Assembly: GCA_006218035.1 (NCBI GenBank)
Contig: VBWC01000002.1
Location: 62,001 to 126,000 of the forward strand
Direction of reading: 5' to 3'
DNA from: Gammaproteobacteria bacterium
Lineage (GTDB): Bacteria; Pseudomonadota; Gammaproteobacteria; VBWC01
DNA length: 64,000 nt
In this document: piece after piece, positions 17,122 through 28,040 of the stretch
How the letters are laid out: each line of letters opens with the position of its first letter
Position numbering within the stretch: position 1 is the stretch's first letter
Made by a program: the position numbers and the translations under genes
The notes under the pieces: generated by a model
Database searches by the model: none
What the model saw: only the letters and a program-made list of their open reading frames with translations
Told to the model about the DNA's origin: nothing

Positions 17122-18798
17122 CTAGGTGTTTTTATTTTCCATTTGTTCCTTCAACAGATCGCCGAGTGTCGTCATACCACCACCCTCGGAAGCCCGATAA
17201 CCCTGCACCGCCTCCGCTTCCTCCTGATCATCCTTCGCCTTGATTGACAGTACGATCGTCCGGTTCTTGCGATCAATGGCAACAAATTTGGCTTCCACCT
17301 CATCGCCGACCTTCAGCACAGTCCGGGCGTCGTCCACCCTTTCCCGACTCAGCTCGACCACACTCAGATTCCCCGTAACGCCACCGGCCAGATCAATAAC
17401 CGCACCCTTGATATCGACCTCTGACACTGTGCCTTTCACAATACTTCCTTTGGCATGATCAGCAACAAAGAACGTGAAAGGATCTTTTTCGAGCTGCTTG
17501 ATGCCCAGTGAAATTCGCTCCCGTTCAGGATCAATGGCCAGAATAACGGCTTCGATCTCGTCGCCCTTGCTGAATTTTCTGACTGCGTCCTCGCCCGGCT
17601 CGCTCCAGGACAGATCCGAAAGATGCAGCAGGCCGTCGATATTCCCGGGTAATCCGACGAATATACCGAAATCAGTGATCGACTTGATGCTGCCTTTGAC
17701 CGAATCACCCTTTTTATTGGTTGCCGCGAATTCCTCCCACGGATTCATCTGGCATTGTTTCATGCCCAGGGAGATACGACGGCGGCTTTCGTCGATATCA
17801 AGCACCATAACCTCAACTTCATCGCCAACGCTGACTATCTTCGACGGGTGCACATTGCGGTTGGTCCAGTCCATCTCGGACATGTGAACCAGTCCTTCGA
17901 CACCGTTTTCGATTTCGACGAAACAGCCGTAGTCGGCGATATTGGTCACCTTGCCGTACAAACGGGTGTTGACCGGATAACGGCGCGCCAGATCCTGCCA
18001 CGGGTCGTCGCCGAGTTGCTTGAGCCCCAGCGATACGCGCTTGCGCTCCTTGTCGAACTTCAGCACCTTGACCTCGATCTCATCACCGACATTGACGATT
18101 TCGCTCGGTTGCTTGACGCGCTTCCACGCCATGTCGGTAATATGCAGCAGACCGTCCACGCCACCAAGATCAATGAAGGCGCCGTAATCGGTAAGGTTCT
18201 TGACGTAACCCTTGACGATCTGGCCTTCCTCAAGCGTTTCGAGCAACGCTTCGCGCTCTGCGCTGGTATCCTTTTCAACCACGGCACGACGCGAGACGAC
18301 AACGTTGTTCCGTTTGCGATCGAGCTTGACGACCTTGAAATCCAGTTCCTTGCCTTCGAGGTAGGTGGTATCGCGCACCGGTCGAACGTCGACCAGCGAC
18401 CCAGGCAAAAATGCGCGGATCTCGCCGATATCGACGGTGAATCCGCCCTTGACCTTGCCCGTGATGATGCCCGTAACGGTGGAACCCTTCTCCATGGACT
18501 CTTCCAGCATGGTCCACAGCTTGGCGCGCTTGGCCTTTTCGCGTGAAAGCTTCGTTTCGCCGAAACCGTCCTCGACAGTCTCGAGAGCCACTTCGACCGT
18601 ATCACCCACCTGAACTTCGACGATGCCGCGCTCATTCCGGAACTGCTCGATCGGAATGATACTTTCCGATTTCAGGCCGGCGTTAACCATCACGGAGTCA
18701 TTAGCGATTTTGACGACAGTGCCGATTACCAGCGCACCCGGACGCATCATACTTTCTACATGACTCTGCTCGAATAATTCTGCGAAACTTTCACTCAT
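17122..18798 (-). CDS. rpsA: 30S ribosomal protein S1
   Basis: A 558-residue protein with six S1 (OB-fold) repeats, as in other Gammaproteobacteria. Examples are [20 protein letters not shown] (repeat 1), [20 protein letters not shown] (repeat 3) and [20 protein letters not shown] (repeat 4), each followed by the usual HI or HMSE segment. S1 helps unfold and hold mRNA on the 30S subunit, needed for leaders with weak ribosome binding sites. It lies between cmk (57 bases upstream) and ihfB (59 bases downstream). The start [12 protein letters not shown] is the standard one. Confidence 0.99.
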   Translation of the reverse strand: MSESFAELFEQSHVESMMRPGALVIGTVVKIANDSVMVNAGLKSESIIPIEQFRNERGIVEVQVGDTVEVALETVEDGFGETKLSREKAKRAKLWTMLEESMEKGSTVTGIITGKVKGGFTVDIGEIRAFLPGSLVDVRPVRDTTYLEGKELDFKVVKLDRKRNNVVVSRRAVVEKDTSAEREALLETLEEGQIVKGYVKNLTDYGAFIDLGGVDGLLHITDMAWKRVKQPSEIVNVGDEIEVKVLKFDKERKRVSLGLKQLGDDPWQDLARRYPVNTRLYGKVTNIADYGCFVEIENGVEGLVHMSEMDWTNRNVHPSKIVSVGDEVEVMVLDIDESRRRISLGMKQCQMNPWEEFAATNKKGDSVKGSIKSITDFGIFVGLPGNIDGLLHLSDLSWSEPGEDAVRKFSKGDEIEAVILAIDPERERISLGIKQLEKDPFTFFVADHAKGSIVKGTVSEVDIKGAVIDLAGGVTGNLSVVELSRERVDDARTVLKVGDEVEAKFVAIDRKNRTIVLSIKAKDDQEEAEAVQGYRASEGGGMTTLGDLLKEQMENKNT

Positions 18799-18855
18799 TG
18801 ACGTTGGCTACCCTGTTCTCCCGAAACAGACAGGTGTCGTTCCGGGGCGTTGTTA

Positions 18856-19566
18856 TTAAAAAAATTTACTTTCCCACAAAGACAATACGCGAGTCACGAC
18901 TTCTTCTATCGAGAATCCCGTTGTGTCGATCACCTTGGCGTCAGGCGCAGGCTTCATGGGGGCCGTCTCCCGGTGACTGTCGCGTTCATCGCGCGCGACA
19001 ATCTCGCCCAAGAGGCGCGAAAGGTTAACACTAATCCCTTTTTCCTTCAACTGCTTATAGCGCCTTTGCGCCCGCTCCTCGGCGCTGGCCGTCAAATAGA
19101 TTTTCAGCGCAGCGTCCGGGAACACCACGGTACCCATATCCCGTCCGTCAGCGACCAGGCCGGGTTGCTGCCGAAAATCGCGCTGCCGTTGCAAAAGAGC
19201 GCGCCTGACGGCCGGTATCACCGCGATCCTCGACGCGACATCGCCAGAGGCCTCACTTCTCACGACCGTGGTAACGTCCGCCCCCGACAGTAATATTTGC
19301 TCCCGCCCATTTGCCAAGGTCCGGAAATCCGTGTCCAGGCGCTCGGCCAGCCCGGTAAGGGCAGCGACATCGTCCATGGCAACTCCCCGATCTTGCGCAG
19401 CCACGCCGACCAGCCGGTACAAGGCGCCGCTGTCAAGAAACTGCCATTCCAACCGCTGCGCGACTACTCGACTGACTGTCCCTTTACCCGATCCGCCGGG
19501 TCCATCGAGCGTGATCACCGGAACGACCTTGGCCGGCTGCCGCATGTTTGTCCCGGCGCCACTCAT
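18856..19566 (-). CDS. cmk: Cytidylate kinase
   Basis: A 236-residue CMP/dCMP kinase. ITLDGPGGSGKGTVSRVVAQ contains the P-loop (GPGGSGKGT), DSGALYRLVG the CMP-binding start, and GRDMGTVVFPDAALKIYLTA the GRD motif with the following strand. The ATG at 19566 overlaps the aroA stop in ATGA, indicating translational coupling; a farther start at 19674 would overlap aroA by 112 bases. It recycles CMP from RNA and lipid turnover. The aroA-cmk-rpsA order is widespread in Proteobacteria. Confidence 0.97.
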   Translation of the reverse strand: MSGAGTNMRQPAKVVPVITLDGPGGSGKGTVSRVVAQRLEWQFLDSGALYRLVGVAAQDRGVAMDDVAALTGLAERLDTDFRTLANGREQILLSGADVTTVVRSEASGDVASRIAVIPAVRRALLQRQRDFRQQPGLVADGRDMGTVVFPDAALKIYLTASAEERAQRRYKQLKEKGISVNLSRLLGEIVARDERDSHRETAPMKPAPDAKVIDTTGFSIEEVVTRVLSLWESKFF

Positions 19567-20912
19567 TGTCCGGACGTCCGGGCCGCTGGACGATCCTCGA
19601 ACACCGACAGCCGGAGTCCTGCACTGTTCGCCAGTTGGGCAAACCCGGGAAATGAGGTGCCAACGTTCTCGCAATCATGAACAATAATGGCGTCGCGCGC
19701 GGCAAGCCCGGCGATAGCGAACGCCATGGCGATTCTATGATCGCCGTGGCTGTCAATGTCTCCACCGCCCAAAGAACCTCCGTCGATAACAATGCCTGCG
19801 GCAGTCGGCTCGGCGGACACGCCCAGAACTTGCAGTCCGTCGGCCATCGCCTGGATGCGATCGCTTTCTTTGACGCGCAATTCGCCGGCCCCGGTCAGTA
19901 CGGTCCTTCCTTCCGCACACGCGGCCGCAACGAAAATCGCCGGAAACTCGTCAATCGCCAGCGGCACTTGCGCCTCGGGAATAGCGATCCCCTTGAGGCG
20001 CGCCGAACGCACCCGGATATCCGCCACTGGCTCACCGCCGATAATCTGTTCACTAAGAACCGTGATATCCGCTCCCATCAGACGAAGAATCTGAATAATG
20101 CCGGTACGCGTCGGATTGATACCGACATGCCGGAGCGTTATGTCCGACCCTGCGGCGACTGTCGCGCCCACGATGAAAAAAGCGGCCGACGAGATATCGG
20201 CCGGCACATCGATGGACATGCCGCGCAGCCGGCCACCGCCTGTCACGCAACAGCGGCTGCCGTGTCGCGTCACCTCATAGCCGAAGCCCTGCAGCATCCG
20301 TTCGGTATGATCCCGCGTCGGGGCAGGCTCGGTCACGCAGGTCTGCCCCTCTGCATACAGTCCGGCCAGCAAAAACGCCGACTTGACCTGCGCGCTTGCG
20401 ACGGGCATGCGGTAATCGATCCCGCGCAGCCGCTGTGCACCGTGGACCTTCAGCGGCGCGGTGCCGCTCGGCGTGGTTTCGATGACCGCGCCCATGCGCC
20501 CCAACCCGTCGCTGACCCGACGCATTGGCCGGCGCGACAGCGATTCGTCGCCCACCAGCTCGCTATCAAAGGACTGGCCGGCCAGCAGCCCGGCCATTAG
20601 GCGCATCGACGTACCGGAATTTCCCAGATCGAGCGCCCCGTTCGGCACCTGCAGGCCATGCAAACCGACACCACGGATCTCAACTCGACCCTGTTCCGGT
20701 CCGTCGATATGAACACCCATCGCGCGAAACGCCAGCAAGGTCGCGAGACTGTCCGCACCTTCAAGAAAACCGCGGATAGACGTCGTGCCATCCGCCAATG
20801 AACCGAGCATGATGGACCGGTGCGAGATGGATTTGTCGCCGGGTACCCGCAGCGCGCCGGACAATTTCCCGCCAGGCGCTATTTTGTAAGTAATCGAGTC
20901 GGATTTTTTCAT
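19563..20912 (-). CDS. aroA: 3-phosphoshikimate 1-carboxyvinyltransferase (EPSP synthase)
   Basis: A 449-residue enzyme of the shikimate pathway that joins PEP to shikimate-3-phosphate. LRVPGDKSISHRSIMLGSLA is the N-terminal signature with catalytic Lys, LDLGNSGTSMRLMAGLLAGQ the second signature, RVKESDRIQAMADGL the third, and GDHRIAMAFAIAGL the C-terminal one. Gly-96-type context (LGNSGTSMRL) means class I or II assignment needs alignment. The ATG at 20912 is preferred; a GTG at 20933 is possible. tyrA ends 30 bases upstream. In Pseudomonas tyrA and aroA are fused, but here they are separate. Confidence 0.97.
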   Translation of the reverse strand: MKKSDSITYKIAPGGKLSGALRVPGDKSISHRSIMLGSLADGTTSIRGFLEGADSLATLLAFRAMGVHIDGPEQGRVEIRGVGLHGLQVPNGALDLGNSGTSMRLMAGLLAGQSFDSELVGDESLSRRPMRRVSDGLGRMGAVIETTPSGTAPLKVHGAQRLRGIDYRMPVASAQVKSAFLLAGLYAEGQTCVTEPAPTRDHTERMLQGFGYEVTRHGSRCCVTGGGRLRGMSIDVPADISSAAFFIVGATVAAGSDITLRHVGINPTRTGIIQILRLMGADITVLSEQIIGGEPVADIRVRSARLKGIAIPEAQVPLAIDEFPAIFVAAACAEGRTVLTGAGELRVKESDRIQAMADGLQVLGVSAEPTAAGIVIDGGSLGGGDIDSHGDHRIAMAFAIAGLAARDAIIVHDCENVGTSFPGFAQLANSAGLRLSVFEDRPAARTSGQ

Positions 20913-20942
20913 GTTTGTAGGAGTGGCAATCACCTGGCACCG

Positions 20943-21797
20943 TTATTTAAATCTGTCGCGCGTCTGTTTCGCCCGTGTAAACATCGAGGCGATGAACCGC
21001 GAGTCCTCCTGTTCTATCGCCTGACCAAGCTTTTCGAGTGATGCCCGGTAGGACTCGATCACCGCGACTACCGCGTCGCGGTTGGCCAGACAGATGTCGT
21101 GCCACATCTGCGGATCACCGGACGCAATGCGCGTGAAATCGCGAAAACCACTACCGGCGTAGCTGAATACGTCGGTTTTCCCGTCCATCTGCGCCAGCAG
21201 ATCGACCAGCGCGAACGCCAGTACATGGGGCAAATGACTCGTCGCGGCGAGTATCCGGTCGTGTTCCCTGGCATCCATTTCCACAACGTCTGCCCCAGCA
21301 TTGGTCCACATATCCCGGACGATTTTCACAGCACCCCGATCCGTCCCGGCGGTCGGCGTCAGCACCACTTTGGCATGGGCAAACAGTCCGGCATCGGACG
21401 CCTCCACACCCGCTTTTTCGCTACCCGCGATTGGATGCCCGGGCACAAACCTGGCCAGATGATGTTGCAGATGCACCGCAGCGGATCGTATGACGCTTTC
21501 CTTGGTACTGCCGACGTCCGTAATAATGGCGCCGGACGACGCCGCACCAGCGATTTCAGCGAACACGGTATCAAAAGCACCGACCGGCACGGCGATAACG
21601 ATGACGTCGGCATTCCTGATGGCATCCGCGACCGTCTGCTCATAACGGTCGATGACACCCAGTTCGACGGCGCGTTGCAGATGCCCGACATGGCGGCTGT
21701 AGCCGATGACTTCATGACACGCGCCTTTCGCCTTCAGCGCCCGTGCGAGTGATCCGCCGATCAGGCCTACACCGATTATGCACAACCGATTAATCAT
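20943..21797 (-). CDS. tyrA: Prephenate dehydrogenase
   Basis: A 284-residue TyrA-family oxidoreductase. MINRLCIIGVGLIGGSLARA is the Rossmann loop, ITDVGSTKESVI the substrate-adjacent strand, and FVPGHPIAGSEKAGVEASDA the prephenate-binding signature with the catalytic His. It lacks a chorismate mutase domain and an ACT domain. It converts prephenate (or arogenate) to the tyrosine precursor; cofactor choice is not read here. It follows pheA by 63 bases and precedes aroA. A hisC-type aminotransferase, found next to pheA in Pseudomonas, is not present between pheA and tyrA. Confidence 0.95.
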   Translation of the reverse strand: MINRLCIIGVGLIGGSLARALKAKGACHEVIGYSRHVGHLQRAVELGVIDRYEQTVADAIRNADVIVIAVPVGAFDTVFAEIAGAASSGAIITDVGSTKESVIRSAAVHLQHHLARFVPGHPIAGSEKAGVEASDAGLFAHAKVVLTPTAGTDRGAVKIVRDMWTNAGADVVEMDAREHDRILAATSHLPHVLAFALVDLLAQMDGKTDVFSYAGSGFRDFTRIASGDPQMWHDICLANRDAVVAVIESYRASLEKLGQAIEQEDSRFIASMFTRAKQTRDRFK

Positions 21798-21860
21798 CTC
21801 GTTACTCAGATGTAGATACGGGCATCGTCTGCGACAACTTCGCGTGCCAATACGTCGTTA

Positions 21861-22946
21861 TTAAAGAATGGCCTTGGGATACGACCCGAGAACTTTCAAC
21901 ATGGCCGCCTCGCTATTGAGCGCCTTTAACGCCTCCGCCACATTGGCATCCTGGGCATGCCCGTCGATATCGATAAAGAACACATATTCCCACATCCCTC
22001 GGCGCGACGGCCGGGATTCGATACGACTCATCGAAATACCGTGACGCATCAACGGATCGAGCAACCGATGCAGCGCTCCCGGCCGGTTTGGCGCGGACAG
22101 AAGTAATGACGTCTTGTCATGACCGCTCGGTACCGGCGCACGATGCCCGATCACCAAGAACCGTGTCGTATTATCAGGCTCATCCTCTATATTCGATGCG
22201 AGGACTTTCAAACCGTAAAGTTCGGCGGCGGTGGCGCCGGCGATTGCCGCGGCGCCCTCTTCGGTTGCGGCGCGGCGCGCCGCCTCGGCATTACTGCTTT
22301 CAAAATAATGCTCGGCAGACTCCAGATGGGTGGCCAACCAGTTGCTGCACTGGGCAAGCGCCTGTTGATGCGCATACACCCTTTTGATGTCCGCGATGTT
22401 ACCGGCCTTGCTCAACAAATGATGATGAATGCGCAGTTCAACCTCACCGCATACCCTGAGCGGCGAATTGATGAACATATCCAGCGTATGCCGGACCACC
22501 CCTTCGGTAGAATTTTCGACGGGTACAACCCCGAAATGCGCCGCTCGCGATTCCACATCGCGAAATACCTCATCGATAGATCCACTCGAATGGGTTTGCA
22601 CCGAATGTCCGAAATGTTTAAGCGCGGCAGCCTGGGTAAACGTACCTTCGGGACCGAGATAGGCGACTTTCATCGGTTGCTGCAATGACAGACATGCGGA
22701 CATAATCTCGCGAAATAATCGCGCTATCTCTTCGCCGCTTAACGGGCCCTGGTTACGCTCAACGACTTTACGTAACACCTCGGCTTCGCGTTCCGGACGG
22801 TAATAGCTGTCCGCATCACCGCCGCCCTGCTTAAGACGCGCGATCTCCTGGGCCATCGCGGCACGCTCATTGATCAGCTTCTGGATATGCTGATCCAACG
22901 CATCAATGCGGTCACGAATTTCCTGAAGTTTACTGGTGTCGTTCAT
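21861..22946 (-). CDS. pheA: Bifunctional chorismate mutase / prephenate dehydratase
   Basis: A 361-residue P-protein with three parts. Residues about 5-90 are an AroQ-type chorismate mutase (IRDRIDALDQHIQKLINERA). From about 92, VAYLGPEGTFTQAAALKHFG opens the prephenate dehydratase domain, which ends with NTTRFLVIG, the TRF catalytic motif. The C-terminal ACT domain holds GALHRLLDPLMRHGISMSRI and ESRPSRRGMWEYVFF, where the GAL and ESRP motifs bind phenylalanine for feedback inhibition. It carries chorismate to phenylpyruvate. It sits between serA and tyrA in the amino-acid block on the same strand. Confidence 0.98.
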   Translation of the reverse strand: MNDTSKLQEIRDRIDALDQHIQKLINERAAMAQEIARLKQGGGDADSYYRPEREAEVLRKVVERNQGPLSGEEIARLFREIMSACLSLQQPMKVAYLGPEGTFTQAAALKHFGHSVQTHSSGSIDEVFRDVESRAAHFGVVPVENSTEGVVRHTLDMFINSPLRVCGEVELRIHHHLLSKAGNIADIKRVYAHQQALAQCSNWLATHLESAEHYFESSNAEAARRAATEEGAAAIAGATAAELYGLKVLASNIEDEPDNTTRFLVIGHRAPVPSGHDKTSLLLSAPNRPGALHRLLDPLMRHGISMSRIESRPSRRGMWEYVFFIDIDGHAQDANVAEALKALNSEAAMLKVLGSYPKAIL

Positions 22947-23018
22947 GAGTTCAGGCCGAATCTACCTACACCGGCTTGACGTCAAGGTAACGTCTTGAAT
23001 CCGGCAGCGCAATCCCGG

Positions 23019-24188
23019 CTACACATTGATTACGCGGACCGACAGGACACCGTCTATCGCGGCGATTTCATGCACCACGGATGCCGGCAGCCTCTTGTCG
23101 ACGTCCGCCACCGTATAGGCAAGATCGCCCAGCGACTTGTTGAGCAGGTCGAGAATATTCAACCCTGCCCTGGCCATCGCCGTGGAAATCTGACCGACCA
23201 TGTTCGGCACGTTGGAATTGGCGATAGCAATGCGGAAACCCTCGGTGCGCGGCATCACTGCCTCGGGGAAATTAACGGCGTTACGTATATTGCCATTTTC
23301 CAGGAAATCCCTGACCTGGTCGACGACCATGACGGCGCAGTTGTCTTCCGCCTCCGCCGTCGACGCGCCAAGATGCGGCAGCGTAATGACACGGTCGCTG
23401 GTCTTCAGCAGATTCGACGGAAAATCATTGATGTACGCAAAAACCTTTCCACTCTTGATCGCATCGAGCACCGCCGCATCGTCAACGATCCCCTCGCGGG
23501 CGAAATTCAGGATTACCGCACCCTTCTTCATCAACCCAAGGCGTTCCGCATTGAGCATGCATTTCGTGGAATCCATCAACGGTACATGGAAGGTCACAAA
23601 GTCCACTTTTGACAGCAAATCGTCGATGCTCGTTGCCTGCTGAACATCGGACGACATACGCCACGCGCTCTGCACGGTAATCTTCGGGTCGTAACCATAT
23701 ACTCGCATGCCGAGTTTCAGCGCGGTATTCGCAACCTGTACACCGATGGCGCCTAACCCGATCACACCCAGCACGCGGCCGGGCAGTTCATATCCGACAA
23801 ACTGTTTTTTACCCGCCTCGACCTGCTTGCCGATCGCTGCATCGTCACCGACGACTTGGCGAGCAAAGTCCCACGCCTGGCAAATATTCCGACACGCCAG
23901 AAACATCCCGCCGATGACCAGTTCGCAGACGGCGTTGGCGTTGGCGCCCGGCGAATTGAACACCGGTATGCCTCGCTTGCTCAGCGCTTCCACGGGAATA
24001 TTGTTCACACCTGCGCCGGCGCGGCCTACCGCCTTCAGCGAATCGGGGATGACCATGCCGTGCATCTTGTATGACCGTAACAGCACGGCATCGGGATGCT
24101 GAATTTCCGAGGCGATTTCGTACTTGTCACGCGGCATTCGCTCCAGGCCACGAACGGAAATATTATTCAGCGTAAGAATCTTGAACAC
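23019..24188 (-). CDS. serA: D-3-phosphoglycerate dehydrogenase
   Basis: A 389-residue SerA that starts serine synthesis by oxidising 3-phosphoglycerate. VGRAGAGVNNIPVEALSKRG is the substrate-side signature, LGVIGLGAIGVQVANTALKL the NAD Rossmann loop, and ITLPHLGASTAEAEDNCAVM holds the catalytic His. The C-terminal 70 residues resemble an ACT domain (PNMVGQISTAMARAGLNILD), so serine feedback is possible. It is shorter than the 410-530-residue forms and belongs to the compact group. serC lies 9 bases upstream, so the two are surely one transcript; pheA follows after 72 bases. Confidence 0.96.
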   Translation of the reverse strand: MFKILTLNNISVRGLERMPRDKYEIASEIQHPDAVLLRSYKMHGMVIPDSLKAVGRAGAGVNNIPVEALSKRGIPVFNSPGANANAVCELVIGGMFLACRNICQAWDFARQVVGDDAAIGKQVEAGKKQFVGYELPGRVLGVIGLGAIGVQVANTALKLGMRVYGYDPKITVQSAWRMSSDVQQATSIDDLLSKVDFVTFHVPLMDSTKCMLNAERLGLMKKGAVILNFAREGIVDDAAVLDAIKSGKVFAYINDFPSNLLKTSDRVITLPHLGASTAEAEDNCAVMVVDQVRDFLENGNIRNAVNFPEAVMPRTEGFRIAIANSNVPNMVGQISTAMARAGLNILDLLNKSLGDLAYTVADVDKRLPASVVHEIAAIDGVLSVRVINV

Positions 24189-24197
24189 TGCCTGTCC

Positions 24198-25280
24198 TTA
24201 GCCGTAGCGTTTTTCAAAGTCTTTCATAAAACCCACCAGCGCATCGACGCCGGCTTCGGGCATCGCGTTATAAATACTCGCACGCATGCCCCCGACAGAT
24301 CGATGCCCCTTCAACGCCACCAGACCGGCTTTAGCCGATTCTTGCAGGAACACCGCATCGAGTTTCGCGTCCTGCAGTGTAAACGGAATATTCATCCAGG
24401 ACCGGCACGCGGGGTCCACAGGATTACTGTAAAACCCCGAGTCATCAATGGTTTTGTACAGCTTGTCCGCCTTGCGCCGGTTGATTTCCGCCATTCTGGC
24501 TAAGCCGCCTTTCTGCTTCAGCCAATCGAACACCAACCCCGCCACATACCAGCAAAAGCTCGACGGCGTATTGTACATGGAATCGTTTTCCAGCTGCGTC
24601 TTGTAGCTAAAAACGGCAGGCGTGCCGGGATGCTCCCCGCCAACCAGATCCTCACGAACGATGACGATCGTCAGGCCAGCCGGTCCAATGTTCTTCTGGG
24701 CGCCTGCATAGATCACTCCGTACTTCGACACATCGAACGGCCGCGACAATATCGTCGACGACATGTCCGCCACCAGCGGCACGGCGCCGGTTTCGGGTAT
24801 CCAGTGATATTCCACACCGCCGATCGTTTCGTTTGGCGTGTAATGCACGTAGGCGGAAAACGGTTCAAGCTTCCAGTCCTGCTGCAACGGGATGGTGGTG
24901 AACTTGCTGCGCTCCGCCGATGCCGCGACGTTCACGCGGCAGTATTTCCCGGCCTCTTCGATCGCCTTTTTCGACCAGATGCCCGTGTTGATATAGTCGG
25001 CCTGACTCTTGCCGCCGAGAAGATTCATCGGCACGGCGGCAAATTGTCCGGTCGCGCCACCCTGCAGAAACAGCACGCGATAATTGTCCGGAATCGCCAG
25101 CAATTCGCGTAAATCCGCGAGCGATTTCGTCGCAATCGACATGAATGCGTTACCGCGATGACTCATTTCCATCACCGACATTCCGCGGCCTTCCCAATCC
25201 AGTAATTCGTGCTGGACCCGCTGCAACACTTCCTCGGGCAGCATGGCCGGCCCGGGGCTGAAGTTATACACACGCGACAT
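24198..25280 (-). CDS. serC: Phosphoserine aminotransferase
   Basis: A 360-residue class V aminotransferase that turns 3-phosphohydroxypyruvate and glutamate into phosphoserine; it also acts in pyridoxine synthesis. RVYNFSPGPAMLPEEVLQRV is the usual N-terminus, LFLQGGATGQFAAVPMNLLG the phosphate-binding stretch, and YGVIYAGAQKNIGPAGLTIV carries the PLP lysine (AQKNIGPAG). The ATG at 25280 is taken; a TTG one codon earlier is unlikely. It lies between gyrA (67 bases upstream) and serA (9 bases downstream). Confidence 0.97.
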   Translation of the reverse strand: MSRVYNFSPGPAMLPEEVLQRVQHELLDWEGRGMSVMEMSHRGNAFMSIATKSLADLRELLAIPDNYRVLFLQGGATGQFAAVPMNLLGGKSQADYINTGIWSKKAIEEAGKYCRVNVAASAERSKFTTIPLQQDWKLEPFSAYVHYTPNETIGGVEYHWIPETGAVPLVADMSSTILSRPFDVSKYGVIYAGAQKNIGPAGLTIVIVREDLVGGEHPGTPAVFSYKTQLENDSMYNTPSSFCWYVAGLVFDWLKQKGGLARMAEINRRKADKLYKTIDDSGFYSNPVDPACRSWMNIPFTLQDAKLDAVFLQESAKAGLVALKGHRSVGGMRASIYNAMPEAGVDALVGFMKDFEKRYG

Positions 25281-25347
25281 CAAATATGCTCCCTTTGTCT
25301 GCTAACCCGGAACGGTGCAGAGTATTGTCACCACGCGTTCGAAATTG

Positions 25348-27885
25348 TCAGGTTTCTTCCTGAAGATTTTCCACTTTCTCAAGACCCACGAGCGCCTCAT
25401 CGTCCGCCAGGCGAATCAAACGCACGCCCTGGGTATTGCGCCCCATCGTGGATATCTCGTTGACCGACGTCCGTACCAACGTACCGCCGTTACTGATCAG
25501 CATGATTTCGTCGCTTTCGGCGACCAGTGCCGCTGCTACCACCGCGCCGTTTCTCTCCGTGGTGCGGATCGAAATAACGCCTTTACCGCCCCGGCCGTGA
25601 CAGGGATAGTCCCCGACAGGCGTGCGCTTGCCATAGCCGCGCGCCGTTACCGTGAGCACCTCTCCATCGTCGGCAATGATCAACGAAATGACATGCTCCC
25701 CTGGTGTCAGGCGGATACCGCGAATTCCCCTTGCCGTACGCCCCATTGGCCTGACCGCCGCTTCACTGAACCGCGCTGCCTTGCCATCACTCGCAAACAG
25801 CATCACGTTTTTGGATCCGTCTGTGATATCGACGCCGACCAGCGTATCGCCTTCCTGCAGTTCGAGCGCAATGATACCGTTGGAACGCGGCCGCGAAAAT
25901 CCGCTCAGCGCGGTCTTCTTCACGACGCCGGCACCGGTCGCCATGAACACGTACTTGTTCTCGTGATATTCGCGAATAGGAAGTATCGCCGTAATCCGTT
26001 CGCCTTCTTCCAGCGGTAGCAGATTGACGATTGGCTTGCCCCGCGCGATGCGACTGGCCTGCGGCAGCTCATAGACCTTCTTCCAGTACACCTTGCCACG
26101 GGTTGAGAAACACAGGATCGTGTCATGCGTACTCGCGACAAAGATTTTTTCAATAAAATCCTCTTCCTTGACGCGCGTCGCGCTCTTGCCCTTGCCGCCA
26201 CGCCGCTGGGCGGCGTATGCCGACAAGGGCTGTGACTTCGCATAGCCCTCGTGGGACAGCGTGACGACGACATCTTCCTCGCTGATAAGGTCCTCGAGGC
26301 TCAAATCCTGATGGGTAAGAAGAATCTCGGTGCGCCGCTTGTCGCCGTACTGCTCGCGGATCTGCATCAATTCGTCGCGGATGACGCCCATCAATTTGTC
26401 CGGGTCCGCCAGTATCGCGAGCAGGCCGCGGATCACTTCCAGCACCTCGCGATATTCCGTGACGATTTTTTCCTGCTCCAGCCCGGTCAGGCGGTGCAGA
26501 CGCAGATCCAGAATCGCCTGTGCCTGCTGTTCCGACAAGCGGTAGCCTTTCGCAGCGAGGCCAAAATCGGGAGCCAACCCTTCGGGGCGTGACTCCTGTG
26601 CGCCAATCGCCTGGAGCATGTCCGCGACAACGCCGGCTTTCCAGACTTTTTCCACCAGGCGGGTCTTCGCTTCAGACGGGCTTGAAGCCGCCTTGATCAT
26701 CGCGATCACTTCGTCGATATTCGCCAGCGCCACCGCCAGACCTTCCAGCAGATGGGCGCGGTCACGCGCCTTGCGCACCTCGAATATCGTGCGCCGCGTG
26801 ACCACCTCGCGACGATGCCGCACAAAGGCCTGGAGCATCCGCTTCAGATCCAGCAACTGCGGCCGGCCATCGGCGAGCGCCACCATGTTGATGCCGAACA
26901 CGCTCTGCATCTGCGTATGCTGATACAGGTTATTCAACAGTACTTCCGCCATCTCGCCGCGCCGCAGCTCGATCACCATGCGCATGCCGTCCTTGTCGGA
27001 CTCATCGCGCAGCTCGCTGATGCCTTCGATACGCTTTTCCTTGACGAGCATTGCGATTTTTTCGAGCAGCAGCGCCTTGTTCACCTGGTACGGCAGCTCG
27101 GTCACGACAATAGTGTCGCGGCCGCGCTGCTCGTCGGTTTCCACATGCGTCTTGGCACGGATATAAATACGGCCGCGACCAGTGTGGTACGCCTCGTGAA
27201 TGCCACGCGCGCCGTTGATGATGGCACCGGTCGGAAAATCCGGCCCGGGCACATGCTCCATCAAGCCGGCGATGTCGATGTCCGGATTATCAATCAACGC
27301 AAGACAGGCGCTAATCACTTCCGTCAGATTGTGCGGCGGGATATTGGTCGCCAGACCCACCGCGATACCGGCCGAGCCGTTAACCAGCAGATTGGGAAAC
27401 TTCGCCGGCAGCACCCTCGGTTCTGTCTCGGACTCGTCGTAGTTCAGCGCAAAATCGACCGTTTCCTTATCCAGGTCTGCCAGCAATTCATGGGCAATGC
27501 GCGACATGCGCACTTCGGTATAACGCATTGCCGCTGGCGCATCGCCATCGACGGAGCCGAAATTTCCCTGACCATCCACGAGCATGTAACGCAACGAGAA
27601 CGGCTGCGCCATACGCACGATGGTGTCGTATACAGCGGAGTCGCCATGCGGATGGTACTTACCGATGACGTCACCGACCACGCGGGCCGATTTCTTGTAA
27701 GGCTTGTTCCAGTCGTTACCCAGCACGCTCATTGCGTAGAGTACGCGCCGATGCACCGGCTTCAGCCCGTCCCTGACGTCCGGGAGCGCGCGACCGACGA
27801 TGACGCTCATCGCGTACTCCATGTACGACTTCTTCATCTCCTCCTCGATGTTGACGGAGAGAATCTCTTTGGCAAACTGGCTCAT
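25348..27885 (-). CDS. gyrA: DNA gyrase subunit A
   Basis: An 845-residue GyrA that breaks and rejoins DNA for negative supercoiling with GyrB. Residue numbering matches Escherichia coli through the N-terminal region: Ser83 and Asp87 in [13 protein letters not shown], the quinolone-resistance positions, are wild type, and the catalytic Tyr is Tyr122 in [11 protein letters not shown]. The C-terminal beta-pinwheel holds the GyrA box QRRGGKG, needed for DNA wrapping. The start [20 protein letters not shown] is standard. It is 67 bases upstream of serC, on the same strand as mtnA, which ends 155 bases before it. Confidence 0.99.
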   Translation of the reverse strand: MSQFAKEILSVNIEEEMKKSYMEYAMSVIVGRALPDVRDGLKPVHRRVLYAMSVLGNDWNKPYKKSARVVGDVIGKYHPHGDSAVYDTIVRMAQPFSLRYMLVDGQGNFGSVDGDAPAAMRYTEVRMSRIAHELLADLDKETVDFALNYDESETEPRVLPAKFPNLLVNGSAGIAVGLATNIPPHNLTEVISACLALIDNPDIDIAGLMEHVPGPDFPTGAIINGARGIHEAYHTGRGRIYIRAKTHVETDEQRGRDTIVVTELPYQVNKALLLEKIAMLVKEKRIEGISELRDESDKDGMRMVIELRRGEMAEVLLNNLYQHTQMQSVFGINMVALADGRPQLLDLKRMLQAFVRHRREVVTRRTIFEVRKARDRAHLLEGLAVALANIDEVIAMIKAASSPSEAKTRLVEKVWKAGVVADMLQAIGAQESRPEGLAPDFGLAAKGYRLSEQQAQAILDLRLHRLTGLEQEKIVTEYREVLEVIRGLLAILADPDKLMGVIRDELMQIREQYGDKRRTEILLTHQDLSLEDLISEEDVVVTLSHEGYAKSQPLSAYAAQRRGGKGKSATRVKEEDFIEKIFVASTHDTILCFSTRGKVYWKKVYELPQASRIARGKPIVNLLPLEEGERITAILPIREYHENKYVFMATGAGVVKKTALSGFSRPRSNGIIALELQEGDTLVGVDITDGSKNVMLFASDGKAARFSEAAVRPMGRTARGIRGIRLTPGEHVISLIIADDGEVLTVTARGYGKRTPVGDYPCHGRGGKGVISIRTTERNGAVVAAALVAESDEIMLISNGGTLVRTSVNEISTMGRNTQGVRLIRLADDEALVGLEKVENLQEET

Positions 27886-28040
27886 CGTATGGCTGGATCG
27901 ATCAACTGTGTTTCGGTGCGGGCATCATGATTTTTGTTTATTGGTCCGCCTTGAACCTGGATACTTCGTGAAGCGGGAATTTTAGCATAAATAGCCGCGT
28001 AAAATTCATCCGAAATAACGCGATGCCGTAAACCAAGTCG

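Noticed and set aside
19677-20600. Open frame of about 300 codons on the plus strand within aroA
   Set aside because: Antisense shadow of aroA; biased composition and no recognisable motif.
20912-20973. tyrA-aroA fusion as in Pseudomonas
   Set aside because: tyrA has its own stop at 20943 and aroA its own start, in a separate frame with a gap, so they are two proteins.
26752-27930. Open frame of about 390 codons on the plus strand within gyrA
   Set aside because: Antisense to gyrA, whose active site and GyrA box are intact; no family features in the shadow translation.
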